64,000 bases of DNA from Bacillota bacterium (GCA_023439545.1 JAEXNT010000074.1:1-64000), one strand, 5' to 3'; counted from the stretch's first letter, positions 16,266 to 25,324 are shown. Numbers and translations are program-made. The notes: generated from the letters alone by a model not told the origin.

Positions 16266-17534
16266 ATGAAACTTAATATTAAATCTCAGTTTATTAAATC
16301 ATTAACCATACTTGCATCTGGTTCCGTATTGGCGCAATTAATTGTTATTATTGCTTCTCCCATAATAACTAGACTATACTCACCGGCTGAAATAGGTGAC
16401 TATACCTTGGTACTAACAGCTGTAGGCCTATTTGGCAGTGTAATTTGTGCGAGATATGATATGGCGATTGTGCCAGAAGTAGAAGAGGGAAAGGTTTATG
16501 CTTTAGTTGTCCTGTCTTTAGCATTTACAATAATATTGAGCGTCGCCGTTACAATTTGCTATGCCGTTTATTATTTGATTCAGGGATATACGCTTATAAA
16601 GGTACTTTTTTGTTGCTTGTTTATACTGATCCTCCTCATTATGAATGGTATTTCTAATATACTTATTTCTTTTAACAACAGATGTCGTGAGTACAAATTA
16701 ATGACATCTGTAAACCTAATTCGATCAGCGGCAAAAGAAGCTTTTATGATAGGGGGAGGCCTCATGTGGCCGACATCATGGGTTTTGGTTACTTCAGAGA
16801 TTATAGGTACGATTTTTGGCATCAGGAGGCAATCGCTGACTTTAAGAAAAAATACTAATAATTTGCAGAGCCTAAAAAAAATCACAAAATACGACTTAAT
16901 TGAAGTAGGTAAAAAGCATAAGAAGCAAGCTTTATTATCAACACCAGCATTATTTGCAAACAATTTCTCTTATTCATCAATAAACATATTTATAAATAGC
17001 TTATTTGGAAACGTGACATTGGGTCTTTATTCGGTTTCATATAGATTGCTAGGTTTACCGCTAAACATTATTAGTTCTAACGTATCTCGTATATATATGG
17101 AAGAGGCTTCAAGAGCGTATGAAGAAGAAGGCAATTATGAACGATTATTTAAGAGAACATCAATAATAATGGTTATTATTGCAATCCCTATGACGGCTTT
17201 ATTGATACTGCTGTCGCCATGGTTCTGCAGTTTGTTTTTTGGTGAGAAATACTATGTTGCGGGTATATATTTACGCTTTCTGGCGCCAATGTTCGGTATA
17301 CGATTTATTGTTAGTCCGTTAACTGTTGGGATGATTATTTCTCAAAAACAGAACTATGAACTTGTTTTTCAGGTTGCTTTCGTAGCCGTATCGGTAATAT
17401 TGTTTATTATGGCAAAAATAGCAGGATGGTCAATTGAATCATACCTTCTTACAATTGGATGCAGTTATGCGCTTATTTATATAGTATTTTATGTTTTCCT
17501 ATTTAAATTCTCAAAAAACGATAATACGAGGTGA
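16266..17534 (+). CDS. Lipid-linked oligosaccharide flippase, Wzx-like
   Basis: A 422-residue protein with about twelve transmembrane helices and the PST/MATE-fold start QFIKSLTILASGSVLAQLIVIIASPIITRLYSPAEIGDYTLV. The region NNFSYSSINIFINSLFGNVTLGLYSVSYRLLGLPL is typical of polysaccharide flippases. It would move undecaprenyl-linked repeat units across the membrane for Wzy. Start follows a weak GGGGT. Last clearly AT-rich gene; wecC starts three bases after its stop. Confidence 0.85.
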   Translation: MKLNIKSQFIKSLTILASGSVLAQLIVIIASPIITRLYSPAEIGDYTLVLTAVGLFGSVICARYDMAIVPEVEEGKVYALVVLSLAFTIILSVAVTICYAVYYLIQGYTLIKVLFCCLFILILLIMNGISNILISFNNRCREYKLMTSVNLIRSAAKEAFMIGGGLMWPTSWVLVTSEIIGTIFGIRRQSLTLRKNTNNLQSLKKITKYDLIEVGKKHKKQALLSTPALFANNFSYSSINIFINSLFGNVTLGLYSVSYRLLGLPLNIISSNVSRIYMEEASRAYEEEGNYERLFKRTSIIMVIIAIPMTALLILLSPWFCSLFFGEKYYVAGIYLRFLAPMFGIRFIVSPLTVGMIISQKQNYELVFQVAFVAVSVILFIMAKIAGWSIESYLLTIGCSYALIYIVFYVFLFKFSKNDNTR

Positions 17535-17537
17535 AAA

Positions 17538-18758
17538 ATGATTAACGTAATAGGACTTGGCTACATCGGACTACCTACGTCTCTTATGATGGCGTCACAC
17601 GGTGTTGAGGTTGTCGGCACAGACTACAACAAAGAGTTAGTGGACACTCTGAATGCGGGGAAGACTACATTTAAAGAAAAAGGACTTGACGAACTTTTTC
17701 AGAATGCGCTGAAGACGGGTATAAAATTCACCACTGAATATCAGGTAACCGATACCTATATCGTTTCCGTTCCCACGCCATACGATAAGTTCAGCAAAAA
17801 GGTCGATGCTTGCTATGTAGTGGCAGCGGTCAATAGTATAATGAAGGTGTGCCCGAAGGGTGCAACTATTGTAATCGAATCTACCGTGTCACCCGGAACG
17901 ATTGATAAATATGTCCGCCCTGTGATTGAAGAGAACGGCTTCAGGTTAGGAGAGGACGTTAATCTCGTACATGCTCCGGAGCGTATAATCCCCGGAAACA
18001 TGGTATATGAACTTCTGCATAACAACCGTACCATTGGCGCTGATGACAAAGCTATCGGTGAGAAGGTAAAGAAACTCTATACTTCTTTCTGCCAGGGCGA
18101 AATTGTAGTAACAGATATTCGAACAGCTGAGATGACTAAGGTCGTTGAGAATACTTTCCGAGCCGTCAATATTGCGTTTGCAAACGAATTAGCAAAGATC
18201 TGCCGTCACGATAACATGGACGTATATGAGATTATCAGGATTTGCAACATGCATCCACGTGTTAATATCCTGCAGCCAGGGCCTGGTGTTGGCGGCCATT
18301 GTATTTCAGTCGACCCGTGGTTCCTTGTTGGAGATTATCCAAATCTTGCAAAGGTTATAGATGAGTCTATGAAGACGAATGACGGTATGCCGGACTTTGT
18401 TCTCAATCGTATTTACGAGATAATGAAAGAGAATGGAATGAAAGATATCAACCGTGTAGGTTTGTATGGACTTACCTATAAAGAGAATGTTGACGACATG
18501 AGGGAGTCTCCCACATTGCAACTACTGGAAAGTCAAGAGCGTCACCTTGCCAAACCGATGAAAGTCTATGATCCTTTTGTTACTGTGGACGAGGTAGAAA
18601 ACCAGTACCATGATTTGGACGCTTTCCTTGCCGATGTTGACTTGGTTGTTATCATGGTCAAGCACAATGAAATCAGAGAGAATATGAATAAACTGTCCGG
18701 CAAGGTCGTCCTGGATTGCCATAATATCTGTGACCTGCCGAATGTTTATCACATCTAG
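17538..18758 (+). CDS. wecC: UDP-N-acetyl-D-mannosamine dehydrogenase (WecC type)
   Basis: A 406-residue UDP-sugar dehydrogenase. NAD site VIGLGYIGLPTSLMMA at the N-terminus; VVIESTVSPGTIDKYVRP; HAPERIIPGNMVYEL; and the catalytic Cys in GPGVGGHCISVDPWFLVG (about residue 250). The HAPERI(I/L)PG and SVDPWF(L/I)V wording separates WecC-like enzymes from UDP-glucose dehydrogenases. It oxidises UDP-ManNAc to UDP-ManNAcA; no UDP-GlcNAc 2-epimerase was found in the window. Start after GAGGTG. Its 3' end faces the two minus-strand genes. Confidence 0.85.
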   Translation: MINVIGLGYIGLPTSLMMASHGVEVVGTDYNKELVDTLNAGKTTFKEKGLDELFQNALKTGIKFTTEYQVTDTYIVSVPTPYDKFSKKVDACYVVAAVNSIMKVCPKGATIVIESTVSPGTIDKYVRPVIEENGFRLGEDVNLVHAPERIIPGNMVYELLHNNRTIGADDKAIGEKVKKLYTSFCQGEIVVTDIRTAEMTKVVENTFRAVNIAFANELAKICRHDNMDVYEIIRICNMHPRVNILQPGPGVGGHCISVDPWFLVGDYPNLAKVIDESMKTNDGMPDFVLNRIYEIMKENGMKDINRVGLYGLTYKENVDDMRESPTLQLLESQERHLAKPMKVYDPFVTVDEVENQYHDLDAFLADVDLVVIMVKHNEIRENMNKLSGKVVLDCHNICDLPNVYHI

Positions 18759-18817
18759 GGACGTCATGGCAAACGCCAATAATCCATATGGCGATGACAT
18801 GCCTGCAAACTTATAAA

Positions 18818-19891
18818 TTATCCCATGTAAAATTTTCTATACCATTCGGCAAATCGCTTTAGTCCGGTTCGAAGATTGGTACTTGGCTTGAATCCAAAAT
18901 CAGATTCCAGAGCGCTTATGTCTGCGTAAGTCACTGGAACATCTCCTGGCTGCATTGCAACAAGCTCCTTGTGAGATTCAAAATCAAAATCGTCTGGAAG
19001 AACCTTGGCTCGCACTAATTCTTCACTAAGTATCTGTACGAAGTCGAGCAGGTTTTCAGGATGATTGTTCCCGATATTGTATACTTTATATGGCGGGATG
19101 GGCAATCCATCATCACCATTTTTCTTATCCGGTGCAACGCACATTACTTTAACAATCCCCGACACAATATCATCAATATAGGTAAAGTCACGGAGACAAT
19201 TGCCGTAATTAAAGATTTTAATCGTTTCTCCTGATCTGAGTTTATTTGTAAATCCAAAGTAAGCCATGTCTGGACGGCCAGCGGGACCGTACACAGTAAA
19301 AAAGCGCAGACCGGTACTTGGAATATTATAGAGCTTACTGTATGCATGCCCTAAGAGTTCATCGCTTTTCTTAGTTGCAGCGTACAGGCTTACAGGATTA
19401 TCAACCTTATCCTCGATACTATATGGAATCTTTTTATTGGTTCCATAGACGCTGGATGATGATGCGTAAACAAGATGTTCTACCGGATAATGTCGGCATG
19501 CTTCCAGGATATTATAGAAACCTAGGATATTACTTTCAATATATACATCCGGATGATCAATGGAGTAGCGAACACCTGCCTGTGCAGCAAGGTTGACAAC
19601 GACGTCGAAGTTGTACTTTTTAAAGGTTTGAAAGAGAAGTTTCATATCTGCAATATTCCCTTTAATGAAGGTCCAGGAGCAGTCATGATGCTTTGATGCT
19701 TCTTTTTCTATCTCTAGAAGACGGTATTCTTTCAGGGCGGGATCATAATAGTCATTAACTGAGTCAAAACCGATGAGCTTGATGTTCGGGATAGTCCTGA
19801 GTAACTCCAAAACAAGAAAAGATCCGATAAAACCAGCGGCGCCTGTTATCAGAATACTTTTACCTTCTAAATTTATGTTTTGTTTCAACAT
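18818..19891 (-). CDS. NAD-dependent epimerase, UDP-glucuronate 4-epimerase type
   Basis: A 357-residue extended SDR: SILITGAAGFIGSFLVLEL (NAD site), ASSSSVYGTNKKIPYS and SLYAATKKSDEL (YxxxK catalytic pair), then TVYGPAGRPDMAYFGFTNKL and GNCLRDFTYIDDIV. The GRPDMA segment is characteristic of UDP-glucuronate 4-epimerases, which make UDP-GalA. It follows the UDP-glucose dehydrogenase gene by 16 bp, so the pair would give UDP-GlcA and UDP-GalA. GAGGTG upstream of ATG 19891 decides the start; the open frame continues to 19972. Confidence 0.82.
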   Translation of the reverse strand: MLKQNINLEGKSILITGAAGFIGSFLVLELLRTIPNIKLIGFDSVNDYYDPALKEYRLLEIEKEASKHHDCSWTFIKGNIADMKLLFQTFKKYNFDVVVNLAAQAGVRYSIDHPDVYIESNILGFYNILEACRHYPVEHLVYASSSSVYGTNKKIPYSIEDKVDNPVSLYAATKKSDELLGHAYSKLYNIPSTGLRFFTVYGPAGRPDMAYFGFTNKLRSGETIKIFNYGNCLRDFTYIDDIVSGIVKVMCVAPDKKNGDDGLPIPPYKVYNIGNNHPENLLDFVQILSEELVRAKVLPDDFDFESHKELVAMQPGDVPVTYADISALESDFGFKPSTNLRTGLKRFAEWYRKFYMG

Positions 19892-19907
19892 CTTTTTCAC
19901 CTCGCAA

Positions 19908-21389
19908 TTAGTCTCTTCGATAAAGGTCTCTTGTATAAACTTTCTCTGCCACATCATCCAGATTTTTATCATATCTGTTTGCGATAATGGCTTGGCTAAT
20001 TTTCTTGAATTTCTTCAAATCATTAACAACCTGAGAACCAAAGAAGGTTGTTACATTCTCTAGATTAGGCTCGTATATGACCACGGTCGCTCCTTTAGCT
20101 TTAATGCGTTTCATAACGCCCTGGATAGAACTTTGACGGAAGTTATCCGAGTTGGATTTCATGGCAAGACGGTAGACGCCAACTACAACTTTTTTCTCTT
20201 TCTTGGCATCGTAATGGCTGTTTGCTTCGTAAGCACCTGCAATTTCCAGTACTCTGTCGGCAATATAATCCTTCCTGGTTCGGTTACTTTCCACGATAGC
20301 TTGGATCAGGTTCTGAGGTACATCCTTATAGTTGGCCAGGAGCTGCTTTGTATCCTTGGGAAGGCAATAACCGCCATAGCCAAAGGAAGGGTTATTATAC
20401 GTATCCTGAATTCTGGGGTCAAGACAAACGCCATCAATGATTGACTTTGAATTTAGACCTTTAATCTCGGAATAGGTGTCCAGTTCATTGAAATAGGAAA
20501 CACGGAGTGCAAGGTATGTATTGGAAAATAGTTTTACAGCTTCTGCCTCGGTGAAGCCCATGATAAGTATGGGAATCCTTTCTTTTATTGCCCCGGACTG
20601 CAATAATACCGCGAATTCCTCAGCGGCTTTTACCAGCGCTTGGTCCCCTTCGTCAGTTCCTACAATAATACGGGAAGGGTAAAGATTATCATACAAGGCG
20701 CAAGACTCGCGTAAGAATTCCGGAGAAAAAATGATGTTCTTTGTTTTAAATTTTTCTCTTGCGTATGCTGTATATCCGACAGGGATAGTGGACTTTATTA
20801 CAATGGCGGCCCGTTTGTTAACAGACAGAACTGTTTCTATTACACTCTCGACGGCGGATGTATCAAAAAAGTTATTTTTCGGATCATAGTTGGTAGGAAC
20901 AGCTATAATGACATAATCAGCGGCACTATATGCCTCAGCGGCATCCAGAGTGGCTTTAAGATTCAGGCTTCTTGTCGTAAGGTACTCCATGATTTCCTTA
21001 TCTTGGATTGGACTTACTTTATTATTAACTTTATCGATTTTCTCTTTTACAACATCTACCGCGGTAACTTTATTGTGCTGGGAGAGCAGAACGGCAAGAG
21101 AAAGACCGACATACCCTAAACCTGCTACAGCTATATTTTTCGGGATGGGTTTTACTTCTTTATATCTTTTCTCTTCGAAAAACACCTCGCTGATATCGAA
21201 ATCCAGAACCTTGGACAGAGCCTCAAGCTGCGGAATTGTAGGGATATAATCTTCCCTTTCAATCCTGCCGATCATCGTTCGATTGATACCGGTGAGCAAA
21301 CAGAGTTTTTCCTGAGTTATGGATTTGCTGTTTCGTTGTCTTTTAACTACACTAGCTAACAAGGATTGAGATAATTTCTTCATAGGCAT
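19908..21389 (-). CDS. XRE-type HTH fused to UDP-glucose 6-dehydrogenase (HasB-like)
   Basis: About 493 residues. Residues 4-70 form an XRE/Cro-type helix-turn-helix: QRNSKSITQEKLCLLTGINR then TMIGRIEREDYIPTIPQLEAL. From about 83 a complete HasB-like UDP-glucose dehydrogenase follows: NIAVAGLGYVGLSLAVLLSQ, IKSTIPVGYTAYAREKF, SPEFLRESCALYDNLYPSRI, the catalytic Cys in SFGYGGYCLPKDTKQLL and a VYRLAMKSNSDNFR end. The fusion could let UDP-glucose or NAD status control its own operon. ATG 21389 (or 21383) follows AAGGAG and lies just below a strong promoter; the open frame upstream to 21683 is not coding. Confidence 0.85.
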   Translation of the reverse strand: MPMKKLSQSLLASVVKRQRNSKSITQEKLCLLTGINRTMIGRIEREDYIPTIPQLEALSKVLDFDISEVFFEEKRYKEVKPIPKNIAVAGLGYVGLSLAVLLSQHNKVTAVDVVKEKIDKVNNKVSPIQDKEIMEYLTTRSLNLKATLDAAEAYSAADYVIIAVPTNYDPKNNFFDTSAVESVIETVLSVNKRAAIVIKSTIPVGYTAYAREKFKTKNIIFSPEFLRESCALYDNLYPSRIIVGTDEGDQALVKAAEEFAVLLQSGAIKERIPILIMGFTEAEAVKLFSNTYLALRVSYFNELDTYSEIKGLNSKSIIDGVCLDPRIQDTYNNPSFGYGGYCLPKDTKQLLANYKDVPQNLIQAIVESNRTRKDYIADRVLEIAGAYEANSHYDAKKEKKVVVGVYRLAMKSNSDNFRQSSIQGVMKRIKAKGATVVIYEPNLENVTTFFGSQVVNDLKKFKKISQAIIANRYDKNLDDVAEKVYTRDLYRRD

Positions 21390-21426
21390 ATTACTCCTTA
21401 TATGGGGAATATTGCACCTGTTTTCT

Positions 21427-21455
21427 ATGATACTACAAACGACACCGTCTTTCAA
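21427..21455 (-). promoter_or_regulatory. Sigma-A promoter of the HTH-dehydrogenase/epimerase pair
   Basis: On the minus strand TTGAAA (21455-21450), 17-bp spacer, TATCAT (21432-21427), about 40 bp before the start. The spacer contains GAC-ACC-GTC, a small inverted repeat that could be an operator half-site pair for the encoded HTH domain, although it is short. Confidence 0.7.
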
Positions 21456-21617
21456 TAGAAAGAATAATATTTTATAAGGAGATGTTATAAACAACATCAC
21501 TTTAATTATCTGATAAAAGCTGAAAGTAGGAACTATCCGGACGAATAAGGTATTCCGAGAAGTCTTAAAAATAATTGGACATGCTGAACCAATAGATTGT
21601 TTGAAGAAAATACTAAT

Positions 21618-21647
21618 TTGCACTAACCTATTTTTTAAATATATACG
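21618..21647 (+). promoter_or_regulatory. Possible promoter of the wbpA-wbpB-wbpE module
   Basis: TTGCAC (21618-21623), 18-bp spacer, TATACG (21642-21647). A better -10 (TATAAT, 21651-21656) has no -35 at the right distance. A promoter is expected because the upstream genes are divergent. Confidence 0.35.
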
Positions 21648-21684
21648 AAATATAATGTGGCGCCTTAATAAGCAGCTTAACATA

Positions 21685-21701
21685 CCACATACATGATGTG
21701 G
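21685..21701 (+). promoter_or_regulatory. Inverted repeat in the wbpA leader
   Basis: CCACAT (21685-21690) and ATGTGG (21696-21701) around ACATG, about 14 bp before the AGGAGGT ribosome site. Could be an operator or a small transcript hairpin. Confidence 0.3.
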
Positions 21702-21725
21702 ATTCGGTAGCCAGGAGGTACGTCC

Positions 21726-23033
21726 ATGAGCAACTTGAAACAGAAGCTTCTGACCAAAACCGCTATACTTGGAGTCGTAGGCCTAGGCTATGTGGGGCTT
21801 CCGCTAGCCGTTGAGAAGGCGAAGGCCGGCTACAAGACGATCGGTTTTGACGTCCAGGTATCCAAAGTCGAGATGGTCAACGCGGGAAAGAACTACATCG
21901 GAGATGTGGTGAATGAGGACCTTGAAGCCATTGTCAAATCAGGCGTGCTTGCTGCGACCTCGGACTTCGGAAGGGTGGCGCAGGCGGACTGTATATGTAT
22001 TTGCGTGCCCACGCCGCTTGACGAGCACCAACAGCCGGATATAAGCTATGTCAAGTCATCTGCGGAGAGCATCGTGCCTTATATGCACAAGGATATGCTG
22101 ATAGTACTTGAATCTACGACTTACCCAGGAACAACGGAAGAGCTGCTGAAGCCGATATTCGAATCCTCCGGCTTAAAGTGCGGCGAAGACTTCTATCTGG
22201 CTTTTTCACCGGAGCGTGTCGATCCGGGCAACCTCATATATAAAACAAAGAATACACCCAAGGTCGTGGGTGGAATGACGCCTGAATGCACCGATATAGC
22301 GGCTGCGTTGTACGAAAGCGTCCTTCAGGCGCCGATCCACAAGGTATCGTCTCCGGCTATAGCCGAAATGGAGAAGATACTGGAAAATACCTACCGCAAT
22401 GTAAACATCGGTCTCGTTAATGAACTTGCAATGCTTTGTAACAAGATGGGCATCAATTTCTGGGAAGTGATTGAAGCCGCAAAATCAAAGCCTTATGGCT
22501 TTCAGGCGTTTTATCCCGGACCGGGACTCGGAGGTCACTGCATACCGCTCGATCCCTATTACCTTTCGTGGAAAGCCCGTGAATACGGGTTTCACACATC
22601 AATGATAGAATCGTCCATGATGATAAATGACAATATGCCGGATTACTGTGTTGAAAGAGCCAGCAAGATACTGAACCGTTTCAAAAAAGCCTTGAACGGC
22701 TCGAAGATATTGGTTCTCGGGGTGGCGTACAAGCAGGATATAGACGATTACCGAGAAAGCCCCGCGATAAAGGTGATCGACGGTCTTAAATACGAGGGGG
22801 CTGACGTTGTCTACTTCGACCCGTATATACCCGAATACCGCGAACACGGGCAGATCCGCAAGGGTGAACCCGAGCTGACGGCGCAATTGATTACAAGTGC
22901 GGATCTTGTAATTATAACTGCTGCGCATACCAATATCGATTATTCTTACGTTCAGAAGCATGCAAAAATAATATTTGACACCAAAAATGTCATGAAAAGC
23001 CTAGCAAATAGGGGCAACATAGAGTTACTATAG
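21726..23033 (+). CDS. wbpA: UDP-N-acetyl-D-glucosamine 6-dehydrogenase (WbpA type)
   Basis: A 435-residue nucleotide-sugar dehydrogenase: VVGLGYVGLPLAVEKAKAGY (NAD site), CICVPTPLDEHQQPD, LESTTYPGTTEELLKP, FSPERVDPGN, and the catalytic Cys in GPGLGGHCIPLDPYYLSWKAREYG (about residue 265). The TYPGTTEE and PLDPYYLSWKA wording marks the WbpA/WbpO group acting on UDP-GlcNAc. Product UDP-GlcNAcA feeds the WbpB- and WbpE-like enzymes encoded next. AGGAGGT precedes ATG 21726. GC returns to the higher level of the chromosome. Confidence 0.85.
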   Translation: MSNLKQKLLTKTAILGVVGLGYVGLPLAVEKAKAGYKTIGFDVQVSKVEMVNAGKNYIGDVVNEDLEAIVKSGVLAATSDFGRVAQADCICICVPTPLDEHQQPDISYVKSSAESIVPYMHKDMLIVLESTTYPGTTEELLKPIFESSGLKCGEDFYLAFSPERVDPGNLIYKTKNTPKVVGGMTPECTDIAAALYESVLQAPIHKVSSPAIAEMEKILENTYRNVNIGLVNELAMLCNKMGINFWEVIEAAKSKPYGFQAFYPGPGLGGHCIPLDPYYLSWKAREYGFHTSMIESSMMINDNMPDYCVERASKILNRFKKALNGSKILVLGVAYKQDIDDYRESPAIKVIDGLKYEGADVVYFDPYIPEYREHGQIRKGEPELTAQLITSADLVIITAAHTNIDYSYVQKHAKIIFDTKNVMKSLANRGNIELL

Positions 23034-23055
23034 AATTAATGCAGGAGGAATCGCT

Positions 23056-24144
23056 TTGAGTCTTAAATATGTATTGATCGGCTGCGGCAGGATATCTCCG
23101 AACCATGTTGCGGCAGCCTTGGATAATGATCTGGATATAACGGCGCTATGTGATGTCGAAGCATCCCAAATGGACAATATTGCCGCGAAATTCAACCTCC
23201 CTGGAAATGTGAGAAAATATACCGACTACAAGGAAATGCTGTCGAAGGAGAAGCCCGAGCTCGCAGCCATATGTACCGAAAGCGGGAGGCACGGACGGAT
23301 TGCGCTCGACTGCATAGAAGCCGGCTGTAATATCATCATCGAAAAGCCCATCGCCCTGTCGCTGGCCGAAGCTGACAAAATTATTGAAAAAGCCGCGGAG
23401 AAAAAGGTAAAGGTTAGCACCTGCCATCAGAACAGGTTCAACAAATCCATTCAGAAGATACGCGAGGCAGTCGAAGAAAACAGATTTGGCCGGATGCTTT
23501 ACGGGACGGCGCATATAAGATGGAACAGGGGAGAGGACTATTACAGGCAGGCTCCGTGGAGAGGGACCTGGGAGCAGGACGGCGGCGCGCTTATGAACCA
23601 GTGCATCCATAACATCGACCTTCTTCGCTGGATGATGGGAAGTGAGATAACCGAAGTCGTGGGTATCACCGACAGACTGGCGCATGATTATATCGACGCC
23701 GAAGATCTCGGTATAGCTCTTGTGCGGTTTGCAAACGGCAGCTACGGCGTAATCGAGGGAACTACGGACGTCTATCCGGGCAATCTGGAGGAAACGCTTT
23801 ACCTTTTCGGCGAAAAAGGTACTGTAAAGGCAGGCGGCAAATCCGTCAATATCATCGAGGAATGGCGTTTCGCTAATGATACCGAGGATCCGGAGGAGAT
23901 TAAACGAAAATATAATGAGAATCCTCCGAATGTTTACGGGTTCGGTCACAGTCCGTTGTATGCAGATGTCATAGACGCCGTTAAGACCGGCAGGGAGCCC
24001 TACGTCACCGCAGAAGACGGCAGGCGTGCCCTTGAACTGGTGCTGGCCATATACAAATCGGCGGCGGAGGGCGGAAGCGTTAAGCTGCCCTTGAAAGCCT
24101 GCAGCACGCTGGACTTTAAGGGCAGATTCGGTAAACATGCGTAG
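23056..24144 (+). CDS. wbpB: Gfo/Idh/MocA oxidoreductase, WbpB-like 3-dehydrogenase
   Basis: A 362-residue protein with the N-terminal Rossmann start YVLIGCGRISPNHVAAALDN, the EKPIALSLAEADKII motif (catalytic Lys at about residue 100) and a C-terminal GFO_IDH_MocA domain with GGALMNQCIHNIDLLRWMMG. In context it oxidises UDP-GlcNAcA at C3 to the 3-keto sugar, the second step to UDP-GlcNAc3NA. TTG start after GCAGGAGGA. Sits 22 bp after wbpA. Confidence 0.85.
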   Translation: MSLKYVLIGCGRISPNHVAAALDNDLDITALCDVEASQMDNIAAKFNLPGNVRKYTDYKEMLSKEKPELAAICTESGRHGRIALDCIEAGCNIIIEKPIALSLAEADKIIEKAAEKKVKVSTCHQNRFNKSIQKIREAVEENRFGRMLYGTAHIRWNRGEDYYRQAPWRGTWEQDGGALMNQCIHNIDLLRWMMGSEITEVVGITDRLAHDYIDAEDLGIALVRFANGSYGVIEGTTDVYPGNLEETLYLFGEKGTVKAGGKSVNIIEEWRFANDTEDPEEIKRKYNENPPNVYGFGHSPLYADVIDAVKTGREPYVTAEDGRRALELVLAIYKSAAEGGSVKLPLKACSTLDFKGRFGKHA

Positions 24145-24179
24145 AATAATGTAACAGGGCCGTATTGGAGAGTGACTTT

Positions 24180-25313
24180 ATGGAATTCAGAGATTTGAAG
24201 GCACAGTACGGAAGATATAAAAGCGAAATAGATTCAGCCATTCAAAAGGTACTGGATAAAGCCGATTTTATCGGCGGCGCGGAAGTGAAAGTCCTGGAGG
24301 AAAGATTGGCGGAGTACGTTGGAGTCAGGCACTGTATTTCCTGTGCGAACGGCACGGACGCCATGACGCTGGTAATGATGGCCTGGAATATAACGGAAGG
24401 CGACGCTGTGTTCGTTCCCGATTTCACGTTCTTTTCCACGGGAGAGATAGTTGCATTCAGGGGAGCAACGCCGGTTTTCGTAGATGTCGACCGGGAAACG
24501 TTCAACATCGATACCGTCAAACTCGAGACTGCCATCCAAAAGGTGTTGCAGGAAGGCAAACTCAAACCGAAGGTCATAATTCCCGTAGATTTGTTCGGAC
24601 TCCCCGCGGATCACTTCGAGATACAAAAGCTTGCACGGAAGTACGGCCTTTTTGTACTGGAGGATGGTGCGCAGGGCTTCGGCGGCAGTATAGAAGGCAG
24701 GATGGCCTGCAGCTTCGGGGATGCGGCTACGACTTCGTTCTTCCCGGCAAAGCCATTGGGCTGCTATGGGGACGGGGGAGCGATATTCACGAATGACGAC
24801 GGGCTGGCGCAGCTGTTGAATTCATTTAAAGTCCACGGAAAAGGCGTAAACAAGTACGATAATATCAGGATCGGCCTCAATTCGAGGCTCGATACGATAC
24901 AGGCGGCTGTGCTTGACGTCAAGCTGACTGCGTTTGCGGAGCACGAGCTCGACGATGTGAACAGGGTTTTCAGTGAATATGAAAAAAGGCTTGGCAGTGC
25001 CGTTGAGACGCCTGTCATTCCTGACGGCTTCAGGTCCAGCTTTGCTCAGTACACAATCAAGCTAAAGGATAGGAATCAGCGTGACGGTTTGCAGCTGAAG
25101 CTCAAGGAGCAAGGCATTCCGAGCATGATCTATTATCTGAAGCCCATGCACAGGCAGGCGGCATTCAGCGGATTGGAGCTCGATGAAAAGGATTATGTCG
25201 TAACTGATAAGCTCTGCGACACTGTACTATCACTGCCGATGCATCCATATATTACTGAGAATGATATAGATAAAGTAAGCCAGGGCCTGCTGACCGGCCT
25301 GGATCAGGGGTAA
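24180..25313 (+). CDS. wbpE: DegT/DnrJ aminotransferase, WbpE-like
   Basis: A 377-residue PLP enzyme: MEFRDLKAQYGRYKSEIDSA start, CANGTDAMTLVMMAWNI, EDGAQGFGGSIEGRMACSFG, and the Schiff-base Lys in SFFPAKPLGCYGDGGAIF. This wording is that of WbpE, which transaminates UDP-3-keto-GlcNAcA to UDP-GlcNAc3NA. A dedicated WbpD N-acetyltransferase is not present in the window. GGAG upstream and spacing select ATG 24180 over the TTG at 24165. Confidence 0.87.
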   Translation: MEFRDLKAQYGRYKSEIDSAIQKVLDKADFIGGAEVKVLEERLAEYVGVRHCISCANGTDAMTLVMMAWNITEGDAVFVPDFTFFSTGEIVAFRGATPVFVDVDRETFNIDTVKLETAIQKVLQEGKLKPKVIIPVDLFGLPADHFEIQKLARKYGLFVLEDGAQGFGGSIEGRMACSFGDAATTSFFPAKPLGCYGDGGAIFTNDDGLAQLLNSFKVHGKGVNKYDNIRIGLNSRLDTIQAAVLDVKLTAFAEHELDDVNRVFSEYEKRLGSAVETPVIPDGFRSSFAQYTIKLKDRNQRDGLQLKLKEQGIPSMIYYLKPMHRQAAFSGLELDEKDYVVTDKLCDTVLSLPMHPYITENDIDKVSQGLLTGLDQG

Positions 25314-25324
25314 AGAAGCGTTTT

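Noticed and set aside
18759..18817. Terminator between wecC and the epimerase gene
   Set aside because: Only a partial GTCAT/ATGAC pairing and no T-run on either strand.
21390..21683. N-terminal extension of the HTH-dehydrogenase to 591 residues
   Set aside because: The promoter at 21427-21455 lies inside it, and AAGGAG marks the start at 21389 or 21383.
23146..24138. 330-codon minus-strand ORF opposite wbpB
   Set aside because: Shadow of a clear Gfo/Idh/MocA gene; composition is not protein-like.
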